In this document: positions 1 through 5,653 of the stretch, piece after piece
Position numbering within the stretch: the first letter of the stretch is position 1
How the letters are laid out: each line of letters begins with the position of its first letter
Assembly: GCA_021789565.1 (NCBI GenBank)
Contig: JAJYJL010000349.1
Span: forward strand, 1 to 7,564
DNA length: 7,564 nt
Origin: Acidobacteriota bacterium
Lineage (GTDB): Bacteria > Acidobacteriota > Terriglobia > UBA7540
Direction of reading: 5' to 3'
Program-made: the position numbers and the translations under genes
The notes under the pieces: model-generated
Seen by the model: only the letters and a program-made list of their open reading frames with translations
What the model was told of the DNA's origin: nothing
Databases searched by the model: none

Positions 1-222
1 ATTCTTGCGGGCAAGCTTCCTTCCTGTCGGGCGGAGATGAATCTGAATAATGGGTCTCTTACTGCCCCCTATGCGATTGCTATTCTTATCATACACCGCG
101 CGTGTTATGTCACGATGCACGTGAGCGTCCGTCAAAGGCAACCCAAATGAATGTGCAATTATTCTGAGCCGGTTGGTGGACAGCGCGCTCCGGGACTTTG
201 ATCAGTTCTTCTGCGGTTCTTC
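1..222. other. gene-free left edge, probably upstream region of a gene off the window
   Basis: I see no open reading frame with coding character here. On the minus strand there is a possible promoter at 85-113. Further left, at 18-25, is a purine-rich run reading AGGAAGGA on the minus strand, followed by TTG at 12-14. This arrangement would suit a minus-strand gene whose body lies off the left edge, but only four codons would be inside the window, so no product can be named. No T-run terminator follows the stop codon of the CtaA-like gene that ends at 223. Confidence 0.35.
85..113 (-). promoter_or_regulatory. possible sigma70-like promoter for a minus-strand gene off the left edge
   Basis: On the minus strand, GTGACA (108-113; five of six matches to TTGACA) is followed by a 17-base spacer and GATAAG (85-90; four of six matches to TATAAT). 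The spacing is ideal but the -10 box is imperfect. A Shine-Dalgarno-like AGGAAGGA lies about 60 bases downstream. Matches of this quality arise by chance, so this is a weak call. Confidence 0.22.
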
Positions 223-1140
223 CTACACACGACCACTTATCACTGCCGATGTGCCAGAGTTTCCCGCAGGCGCGAAATACTTGAATCCCTGGCAGGTGAC
301 AAACAGGCTCGTTGCCAGTACAAGCGCGCCGACCGCGCCAACCGTAACTTTCATTACTATGAGTCCTGGCTGGGGGCCCGGAACGGCGTGGGCGTTGAGT
401 TCCATACTGTAAGCGATGATTCCCAGGAAAAGCTGCAAGCAGGCAACTTCTGCGAGGAACACCGCTGAAATCTTGAAGGCGCGCAGATGCGAGAACTTGG
501 TCAGCGCCATTTCCAGCACCCACAAGGAGCAGACAGTCACGGCAATCCCGAGCACAAGATGCGGCCCCATTCCCGCCACTTCCTTACGAAGACCTTCGTC
601 AAGAAGCATCTGCACGAAAACTGCTACGGTCATGAAAAGCAGAATCTGCCTTAGGGATGGAGTTGCGAGGTCGGACGTCTTGAGTTCGTTCCATTGCCAG
701 TCTGTGCGTGTAAACAATGCCAGGCACACCGTCATGCAGAATAAGACCTGAATCCCACACGTGTACCAAAATGACACAGTCGTGGGCGACAGTTTGAACG
801 TGGGCCCTAAAACCATAAGTCCCATAGCAACAAGGACTCCGACGGTTATACCACCCAAGGTTTTCAGGTACCGATGGGATTTGCTTTTCCAGATCCACAG
901 CACGAGCATTACAGTCAAAATAGTGGTCACTATGGCGAGAAATTGATAAATATGCACGTACTTGCCGGCAGGGTCAGAGGATAGTCGGCCGCTGGACCCC
1001 AATTCTGACCAGTGGGGAGGGAATAAGCCTCCCCATGACTCTGAGACCAGAATCCCCGTCATGTACAAGAGGAATGTCATGACGGAAATGAGACTTCCAA
1101 ACCGGTGCAGCCAGGAAACTCTGTTTTCCATTTCGTTCAT
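223..1140 (-). CDS. CtaA/COX15-like (heme A synthase family) integral membrane protein, degenerate
   Basis: This 305-residue protein has about seven or eight hydrophobic segments, for example residues 14-33, 64-84, 95-112, 122-143, 165-180, 194-214, 224-244 and 260-283. The segment pattern resembles CtaA/COX15 heme A synthases: a LHRF start, a YVHIYQF segment where the family has its first ligand histidine (H63), a GGITVG...LSPTTV stretch like the family's GGLTV...LPP segment, and GPHLVLG (H194) at the third ligand position. The second and fourth ligand histidines seem to be missing: SFWYTC (123-128) and VMK (262-264) stand where the family has histidine. True heme A synthases oxidise the C8 methyl of heme O for cytochrome oxidase; with half the ligands gone and no cox genes nearby, that activity is doubtful here. 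The ATG at 1140 has GAGGT nine bases upstream (1150-1154). The gene lies 126 bases downstream of the SDR on the same strand, so co-transcription is possible. Fold assignment is moderate; function is uncertain. Confidence 0.62.
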   Translation of the reverse strand: MNEMENRVSWLHRFGSLISVMTFLLYMTGILVSESWGGLFPPHWSELGSSGRLSSDPAGKYVHIYQFLAIVTTILTVMLVLWIWKSKSHRYLKTLGGITVGVLVAMGLMVLGPTFKLSPTTVSFWYTCGIQVLFCMTVCLALFTRTDWQWNELKTSDLATPSLRQILLFMTVAVFVQMLLDEGLRKEVAGMGPHLVLGIAVTVCSLWVLEMALTKFSHLRAFKISAVFLAEVACLQLFLGIIAYSMELNAHAVPGPQPGLIVMKVTVGAVGALVLATSLFVTCQGFKYFAPAGNSGTSAVISGRV

Positions 1141-1266
1141 GATGCATGGACCTCAAATCCATTGCCTACTTGCTTTCAGGGGACATATTGTCACTGTTCA
1201 TTCCCGCTCGCACCTGTTAATGATTCGGGTGTGACGTCCCGTGATGGCAATCAGACTTGATTCCAG

Positions 1267-2046
1267 TCACGGTTTGCTCATCTTTGCCAGGAGTTTAGCA
1301 ACCGTGCCGCGCGGCAAGAACCGCTGAGAAAAAACGCTTGCCTTGTTCACAAAACGCGGCACCACCAGTCCGCCGCCACGCTGGAGTTGCTTGAGCGCCT
1401 CGTCCACCACTTCCTCCGGAGGTTGTGGACCACCCGGAAATCTATGCCGTCCCTGGCGCGCGCCGATATTCACAAAATTGGTTCGAGTGCCTCCGGGGCA
1501 CAACGTCACCACCGCCAGGTTGTAAGGCTTCAACTCTTCTCGAAGCGCCATCGAAAAGCTGTTCATAAAAGCCTTGGTGGCTGCGTATACAGTTGCAAAG
1601 GGGATCGGTTGAAAGGCCGTCATTGACGAAACGTTGATGATCCCGCCGTGGCGCCGCTCAATCATCCCTGGCAACAGATGAAAAGTCAATTCCATCAGCG
1701 CCTCGATTTGCAAGCGCATCATTGCCGATTGCTGGTGGAGAGGAAGGGTCCAAAAAATTCCCCGCGCCCCCAAGCCGGCATTGTTGATGAGGAGATCGAT
1801 CTCAACCCCACGCTGCTTGACGAACTGGGCGAGACGCTCGCCAGCACCGGCCTCGCTCAAATCCATGCTCAAGGGTTCAGCAAGAACCTTGTGCCGGGCT
1901 TTGAGTTCGTTTGCAAGCGCCTCCAGTTTGTCGGTTGAGCGGGCGACAAGGAGAACATTGCTGCCTTGTGCGGCAAGCGCGCGGGCAAAGCATTCCCCTA
2001 TGCCGCTTGATCCCCCGGTGATGAGCGAGTAGAAATGAGAGCTCAT
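1267..2046 (-). CDS. short-chain dehydrogenase/reductase (SDR), DltE/COG0300-like
   Basis: This is a classical SDR of 259 residues, the usual length. It should be a cytosolic NAD(P)(H)-dependent enzyme interconverting a hydroxyl and a carbonyl group. Residues 10-17 are the TGGSSGIG cofactor loop. VARS (34-37) after the second strand has an arginine that often favours NADP(H). NNAG is at 88-91, NVSS at 138-141, the catalytic YAATK pair is Y154/K158, and CPGGTRT follows at 183-189. The usual tetrad Asn in the helix-alpha4 position appears as Gln113 (RLQIEAL instead of the common VNVxAL). The start at 2046 is chosen because its ATG overlaps the upstream hydroxylase stop as ATGA and leaves a normal short lead to the Rossmann strand. 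An in-frame ATG at 2079 with AAAGG just upstream would add 11 residues and overlap the hydroxylase by 37 bases. Coupling to the hydroxylase suggests the two act on the same lipid. Substrate unknown. Confidence 0.9.
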   Translation of the reverse strand: MSSHFYSLITGGSSGIGECFARALAAQGSNVLLVARSTDKLEALANELKARHKVLAEPLSMDLSEAGAGERLAQFVKQRGVEIDLLINNAGLGARGIFWTLPLHQQSAMMRLQIEALMELTFHLLPGMIERRHGGIINVSSMTAFQPIPFATVYAATKAFMNSFSMALREELKPYNLAVVTLCPGGTRTNFVNIGARQGRHRFPGGPQPPEEVVDEALKQLQRGGGLVVPRFVNKASVFSQRFLPRGTVAKLLAKMSKP

Positions 2047-2816
2047 GCTCGCAGTCCGGTTGTAGCGCCGTGTGAACATCTTGCCTTTGATTTGAAGAAC
2101 TGGGCGCGTTTCCGGTGATAAAGTGCTTCGCGCACCGGCGCTGGATAGCGCGTCTTGAAAACAATGTCCCAGAATCCGTTGGTGAGGCCGTAGCCCTCTT
2201 CCATTCCCTTCGGGCTGTGGTGGTAAAAGTGGTGCCGTTTGATATATCGGAAGTAGGGGCTCCGGAAGTTATAGAAATGCACGCAATGATGCACCCATTC
2301 CTCAATCACGTAGCACTGCACCACACTTGCCAGCAAGACCGGCAGCGTGAAGATCGAGGCAATAAAGCTCACGGACGCTGCCACAAAGAACAATGGCAGC
2401 AGATCGCGAACCTCTCCATTAATGTGATGCCCGTCAAACGGGCGCGCATGATGTTCCCAATGGAGCGGGTCCAGGCGTTCGTGCAGGAAATTGCGGATGA
2501 TTCCTTTGCCTGGAGCGAAGCGTCCGTGGAGTACGAATCGGTGGAACAGATATTCCACAAGCGTCCAGATGGGCACCCCGGCAGCATAAAAAATAACTGC
2601 AACCACAGGATGGGACGAGCGCATGGCGAAGAACAGAACCACGAGGGCGTAGACAGTGTAAAAAGCAGTCGTCGGATAGAGCCGGCGCCGCGAAATCCGG
2701 GCCTGCTGGCGCTTATAAACGCCAAACGGGACGTCGGCATGTTCTAATCGATGTTCGCTTTGTTCAACTTGCTCAGTTCCACCAGTAAGTTTCGGGTCCA
2801 CTTGAATCCTCGGCAA
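2043..2816 (-). CDS. fatty acid hydroxylase / sterol desaturase family membrane diiron oxygenase
   Basis: This 257-residue protein belongs to the fatty acid hydroxylase superfamily (PF04116-type), whose members use a histidine-rich diiron site at the membrane face with O2 and an electron donor to hydroxylate or desaturate lipids. The histidine boxes are visible in order: FHRFVLH (H92, H97), HWEHH (H119, H122, H123) with GHH (H130, H131), EEWVHHCVH (H176, H177, H180) and KRHHFYHH (H195, H196, H199, H200). The NGFWDIVF ending (213-220) is also typical. Hydrophobic segments lie at about 52-64, 70-85, 139-156 and 157-172. The start is a TTG at 2816 with AGGAA six bases upstream (2823-2827); an in-frame stop lies two codons further up. 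A GTG five codons in (2801), preceded by GAGG, is an alternative start. It is the first gene of the pair with the overlapping SDR. Substrate could be a fatty acyl chain, sphingoid base, carotenoid or sterol-like lipid; the sequence does not decide. Confidence 0.88.
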   Translation of the reverse strand: MPRIQVDPKLTGGTEQVEQSEHRLEHADVPFGVYKRQQARISRRRLYPTTAFYTVYALVVLFFAMRSSHPVVAVIFYAAGVPIWTLVEYLFHRFVLHGRFAPGKGIIRNFLHERLDPLHWEHHARPFDGHHINGEVRDLLPLFFVAASVSFIASIFTLPVLLASVVQCYVIEEWVHHCVHFYNFRSPYFRYIKRHHFYHHSPKGMEEGYGLTNGFWDIVFKTRYPAPVREALYHRKRAQFFKSKARCSHGATTGLRA

Positions 2817-2822
2817 GAACTA

Positions 2823-2827
2823 TTCCT
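2823..2827 (-). promoter_or_regulatory. ribosome binding site deciding the TTG start of the hydroxylase
   Basis: AGGAA on the minus strand lies six bases upstream of the TTG at 2816. Because an in-frame TAG (2820-2822) sits just upstream of the TTG, no longer start is possible. Confidence 0.55.
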
Positions 2828-2864
2828 ACATCTCAATGGATAGATGCACCAACATGTTTTTGGT

Positions 2865-2886
2865 CACACCTTTTCCCCAAGATGTG
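2865..2886 (-). other. hairpin in the hydroxylase leader
   Basis: On the minus strand CACATC and GGTGTG can pair as a six-base stem with one G-U pair around a ten-base loop. It lies about 50 bases before the TTG start of the hydroxylase. It lacks a T-run, so it is not a standard terminator; a role in mRNA stability or regulation is speculative. Confidence 0.25.
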
Positions 2887-2903
2887 TTCTTGTTACGGAT
2901 GCC

Positions 2904-2918
2904 TGAGCGATCAGCTCA
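2904..2918 (-). other. short perfect hairpin in the hydroxylase leader
   Basis: TGAGC and GCTCA form a perfect five-base stem around a five-base loop. It sits just downstream of the putative -10 box at 2934-2939, so it would be near the 5' end of the transcript. It is short enough to be chance. Confidence 0.22.
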
Positions 2919-2933
2919 CCCTTTAATCTCAAA

Positions 2934-2962
2934 ATTCTAACTCGTTGGATCCTTACCATCAA
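2934..2962 (-). promoter_or_regulatory. probable sigma70-like promoter of the hydroxylase-SDR transcript
   Basis: On the minus strand TTGATG (2957-2962; four of six consensus bases) is followed by exactly 17 bases and TAGAAT (2934-2939; five of six). Transcription would start around 2927, leaving a leader of about 110 bases before the TTG at 2816. It is the best promoter match seen between the glycosidase and the hydroxylase. Confidence 0.4.
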
Positions 2963-3098
2963 TACCGACGCCTTCTTGGCAGATGCACATCTTTTCGGGC
3001 TTGTGATCCTACCCAAGTCCTCATGGGGAATTTCTTCCAAGGAAGTGTTGTCCCGCATCGTTTGTCTGAATTTTTCCAAAACAGTCCGGTCTGCATGA

Positions 3099-5249
3099 TC
3101 AAAGGGCTGGTTGAAGTCCTTCGTATTGCACTTTCCATTTGCCGTTTCCGGGGAATCCGGGCGTGTGCCGGCGGGGAGCGCCGCTCCAGCCCGAGGTCAT
3201 CATGGCAGTTGCAAACAGCAGACCTCCGTTTGCCGGGAGGTAAAGCGGAAGGTTGGGCCGCTGGTAGCAGTGGCCGTTGGGAAGATAATGATTCTTGGGG
3301 ACGTCCATCATCAGTACATCCACAGCCTTCTCGGGTTCTTCCAGTCGCGAAGCGGTCATGGCCATGGCAGGGTAATCCCAGCCCCAGGTGGAATTCCAGT
3401 CCCAATGCGCCAGCACGTCGTGGAGGGTGCGTCGCATCGTATCCGGGCGTATAACGGCCGTCGCAGGGACAAAGCCCAGGGCGTACAGCAGGGATGGATG
3501 GTCCTCACGCAGCGTGTAGGGGGCTACTGCGATCGCCGCGTAGATGCCGTCGCGCACGAGCGGCGGTGAGATGCCTGCGATGACTTCATCCCATTCCAAC
3601 TGGCGTTTCTGCCCCAGGCGTTCACGCCATCTCTGCGCGATCGAAAGCGCCCAATGCCAGTAAGCGAGCTCAAAGGTGGGATTGACCACGCGGGCGCGCA
3701 TCCTTCCATAGGATTCCTGAGCGGGGACGACCGGAGGACCGAGAACATACAGGCGGCTCGCGGAGTCGCGCCACGCAAAGCTGGCCATGAACTCTGCCGT
3801 GTCGTGGACGATTTCGCGGTAGCGGTAGAGGGTCTCGCGATTCGGGCGTGAATGGTAGAGCAGTTCCGCGTAGTAAATGGGATGGGGTTGCTGCCAGATG
3901 ATGAACGGGTTTATCGAGCCGGGTGTTTCCCGCCCGTCAGGGCCAACCATCTTCGGCCAGCGGGCGCCTCGATAGCCCTGAAGCCGTGCAGTTTCTCTTG
4001 CACGTGGGAGGATTCTGGCATACCACGGAAGGCTTCTCTCGAGCAGCGGCGAACGTCCCCAGAGGACGAAGTGCGCGGCGTGCCACCAGTGCATTTCCAG
4101 ATGAAATTTCCCGTACCAACTGTCAGTTACCAGTCCGGTCTCCTGCGGGGGTATGGAACCGGAGCAATTGACGGCTGTAAGATATTGCGATAGGACAATC
4201 CGTCGCTCCAATTCGCCGGCGCGCGGATCAGAGCTTGCTGAAAGATCGATGGCCCCTCCGCTCAGCCAGAATTCCTGCCAGTATTGTTCCGCGGCGGTCC
4301 GAACCTGTTCGAAACCCGGCAACTCCGAGTCAGGGGGTTCTGGCGAGAAGATGAAAACCAGGTCAAGTTCGTTCCGGTGTGGCGTAAAAAGATGGAATTG
4401 ATGAGGTCCAGAGTTTGCCCAGGCCGCATTCCCTGACCAGCCAGCGGAGACCCAGAAACGGGTGGCATCCAAGACACATTCAAAGTTCGCACTGCTTCGC
4501 GTTTGCGTAATGTTCGTCTGATATGGATCGGTCGATTTCCAGTCCTCTTCGTTTCGCCACTCCCCAGAAGCGTAAGGGAACGCAATCAAGATGCCCAGTT
4601 GATGGGTTGCAATCAGAGCTGACTTGATTCGAACAGCGAGCATACTGTGTCGCGGATGGCAGACCGTCGCGACCTGCACCGCCTGCTGTTCGAACTGGAA
4701 ACGGCTTGCAAGGCAGCCGCTCAGCAGGTCCAGCCTCTGGTGGATGCCGTTGATGTCATCGAGGCTGGCGTTTCCGCCGCTGGATTTGCGTAGAATAAAC
4801 CCTATCTGTCCTAAGTCGATGCGGTGGGGGTTCTGCCGTAACCACTGTTCCGCCTTTTTGATACGATCGCCAGCCGCTGAGGTTGTTGGTCCTTCCTCGC
4901 CATCGGCATACGGGACTTGCCGCCCGTGCGAATTGTAGGGCCGCATAACCTCGTGAAGCGCATAGTGCTCAGGATTGGGAAACGAGTGCCAGGCCCAGTT
5001 GGAAAGGGTGCCCAGCGGCGTGCCTTTTATGTACTCGCCTGCGAATGTTTGAAGACCTGTGATGTCCGCCGTGAAGGCGAAGTTTCCGTTGCCGACCTGC
5101 AACGGTGACCGGATATTTGCAGTGGTCAGGACCGGGCAATGTCGCCTGACGAGCGCCATCCGGTCAATGCGTCTGCCCGTTGGGCCGGCTGCAAGCCCGC
5201 GAGGCAGGCCTGCCGCTGCCGCAGAGATGATAAATTCACGCCTGTTCAT
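3099..5249 (-). CDS. Tat-exported glycosidase-like protein of the GH65-type (alpha/alpha)6-barrel group
   Basis: This 716-residue protein begins MNRREFIISAAAAGL, a twin-arginine-type signal (the RR is R3-R4) with a short hydrophobic stretch, so it probably acts in the periplasm or outside the cell. The N-terminal half (about 45-330) looks like a beta-sandwich. The second half resembles GH65 glycosidases/phosphorylases: KFHLEMHWWHAAH (381-393), then a GYRGARWP motif (425-432) like the family's GxxGAxYPW, then HP...AELLYH (456-466). The family's catalytic Glu lies in GPDE; here the corresponding stretch reads GPPVVPAQE (504-512), making E512 a candidate, with NPTFE (E527) close by. The C-terminal GFPGNGKWKVQYEGLQP ending is compact. 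The ATG at 5249 is chosen because it starts the Tat signal, has TAGGT six bases upstream, and lies just after a good promoter; a TTG at 5297 is really the -35 box. Substrate unknown; hydrolase, phosphorylase or lyase activity cannot be told apart. Confidence 0.75.
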   Translation of the reverse strand: MNRREFIISAAAAGLPRGLAAGPTGRRIDRMALVRRHCPVLTTANIRSPLQVGNGNFAFTADITGLQTFAGEYIKGTPLGTLSNWAWHSFPNPEHYALHEVMRPYNSHGRQVPYADGEEGPTTSAAGDRIKKAEQWLRQNPHRIDLGQIGFILRKSSGGNASLDDINGIHQRLDLLSGCLASRFQFEQQAVQVATVCHPRHSMLAVRIKSALIATHQLGILIAFPYASGEWRNEEDWKSTDPYQTNITQTRSSANFECVLDATRFWVSAGWSGNAAWANSGPHQFHLFTPHRNELDLVFIFSPEPPDSELPGFEQVRTAAEQYWQEFWLSGGAIDLSASSDPRAGELERRIVLSQYLTAVNCSGSIPPQETGLVTDSWYGKFHLEMHWWHAAHFVLWGRSPLLERSLPWYARILPRARETARLQGYRGARWPKMVGPDGRETPGSINPFIIWQQPHPIYYAELLYHSRPNRETLYRYREIVHDTAEFMASFAWRDSASRLYVLGPPVVPAQESYGRMRARVVNPTFELAYWHWALSIAQRWRERLGQKRQLEWDEVIAGISPPLVRDGIYAAIAVAPYTLREDHPSLLYALGFVPATAVIRPDTMRRTLHDVLAHWDWNSTWGWDYPAMAMTASRLEEPEKAVDVLMMDVPKNHYLPNGHCYQRPNLPLYLPANGGLLFATAMMTSGWSGAPRRHTPGFPGNGKWKVQYEGLQPAL

Positions 5250-5254
5250 ATTGA

Positions 5255-5259
5255 ACCTA
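5255..5259 (-). promoter_or_regulatory. ribosome binding site of the glycosidase-like gene
   Basis: TAGGT on the minus strand, with AGG seven bases before the ATG at 5249. It supports this start over the upstream in-frame TTG at 5297. Confidence 0.5.
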
Positions 5260-5268
5260 CAGGCAAGC

Positions 5269-5297
5269 GTAATATCCGACTCTGTCAAGCAGGTCAA
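5269..5297 (-). promoter_or_regulatory. sigma70-like promoter of the glycosidase-like gene
   Basis: On the minus strand TTGACC (5292-5297; five of six) is followed by exactly 17 bases and TATTAC (5269-5274; four of six). The expected start point near 5262 gives a leader of roughly a dozen bases that just contains the ribosome binding site. CTTGAC occurs twice at a nine-base offset across the -35 region, which could reflect a regulator site or chance. Confidence 0.5.
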
Positions 5298-5327
5298 GAC
5301 TATTTTGCAGATCTGCGTGATGTTTGC

Positions 5328-5510
5328 TTAGGCAAGGAACCGTATGCACAGCAGACTGAGTGCAGCGCCGCCGAGCGATGCCGCGACCACTTGGAAGACA
5401 CAAAGACCGCTGGCCACAGCAGCAATCAGCGGGACGGTGAACATCAGCCAGATAATGAACCCAAGGACAATTTTAGGGCTGCGTGGTTTTTCGCCGGGGA
5501 TTCGGTACAA
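5328..5510 (-). CDS. possible small two-helix membrane protein
   Basis: Sixty codons from a TTG at 5510 encode a short basic head (RIPGEKPRSPK) and two strongly hydrophobic segments, about residues 15-33 and 36-57, separated by a short turn. The composition is what a small inner-membrane protein looks like and is unlike the antisense shadows elsewhere in the window. Against it: there is no Shine-Dalgarno sequence before the TTG and I recognise no family. In the next frame just upstream, the minus strand reads CVQC (5536-5547) and then LKPVAPIVP, so a zinc-ribbon-plus-membrane protein broken by a frameshift is conceivable. It lies 78 bases upstream of the glycosidase-like gene on the same strand, but that gene has its own promoter in between. 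Confidence 0.35.
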   Translation of the reverse strand: MYRIPGEKPRSPKIVLGFIIWLMFTVPLIAAVASGLCVFQVVAASLGGAALSLLCIRFLA

Positions 5511-5548
5511 TAGGTGCGACGGGCTTGAGGTTTCTACACTGGACGCAT

Positions 5549-5577
5549 TTTAACGCTGAAAGCTTGGGGATGATAAT
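5549..5577 (+). promoter_or_regulatory. weak candidate promoter for the DipZ-like gene
   Basis: TTTAAC (5549-5554; three of six), a 17-base spacer and GATAAT (5572-5577; five of six) lie about 80 bases upstream of the TTG start at 5654. The -10 is good and the -35 poor. TTGAGG (5525-5530) with TTTTAA is an even weaker alternative. Confidence 0.25.
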
Positions 5578-5590
5578 CGTCAACGGCAGA

Positions 5591-5613
5591 GAAGGGTCAC
5601 GGGCGAACCCTTC
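5591..5613 (+). other. inverted repeat in the leader of the DipZ-like gene
   Basis: GAAGGGT (5591-5597) and ACCCTTC (5607-5613) form a perfect seven-base stem around a nine-base loop, followed by GTGAATTTTA. It lies 40 bases before the start codon and inside the expected transcript. It could be an operator, a leader hairpin or a weak attenuator; the T content downstream is too low for a confident terminator. Confidence 0.35.
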
Positions 5614-5643
5614 GTGAATTTTACCGGCGCCAGCCAGAAAGCC

Positions 5644-5648
5644 GGAGG
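5644..5648 (+). promoter_or_regulatory. strong ribosome binding site for the TTG start of the DipZ-like gene
   Basis: GGAGG lies five bases upstream of the TTG at 5654. This near-perfect Shine-Dalgarno sequence is the reason for accepting a non-ATG start here. Confidence 0.7.
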
Positions 5649-5653
5649 CGTTC

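Larger units (their letters stand above)
2817..3098. other. intergenic region: promoter and leader of the hydroxylase-SDR genes, no convincing gene
   Basis: These 282 bases separate the glycosidase stop from the hydroxylase start. A minus-strand reading frame of 71 codons (2864-3079, TTG start) crosses the region, but it has no ribosome binding site, no recognisable motif, and runs straight through the promoter-like sequence, so I do not call it. The region also holds two short hairpins downstream of the putative promoter. No T-run terminator is seen after the glycosidase stop at 3099. Confidence 0.5.

Noticed and set aside
110..523. Minus-strand 137-codon frame overlapping the CtaA-like gene end
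   Set aside because: Out-of-frame shadow of the membrane protein gene, with basic, low-complexity composition and no motif.
1205..1260. Small inverted repeats after the SDR stop (AATCA/TGATT and CGGG/CCCG)
   Set aside because: Stems of four or five bases without a T-run; too weak to call a terminator.
2115..2747. Plus-strand open frame of 210 codons opposite the hydroxylase
   Set aside because: It is antisense to a gene with clear diiron histidine boxes, shows no motif of its own, and its openness is explained by the codon use of the opposite strand.
2864..3079. Minus-strand 71-codon frame between the glycosidase and the hydroxylase
   Set aside because: TTG start without a ribosome binding site, basic low-information sequence, and it runs across the putative promoter of the hydroxylase.
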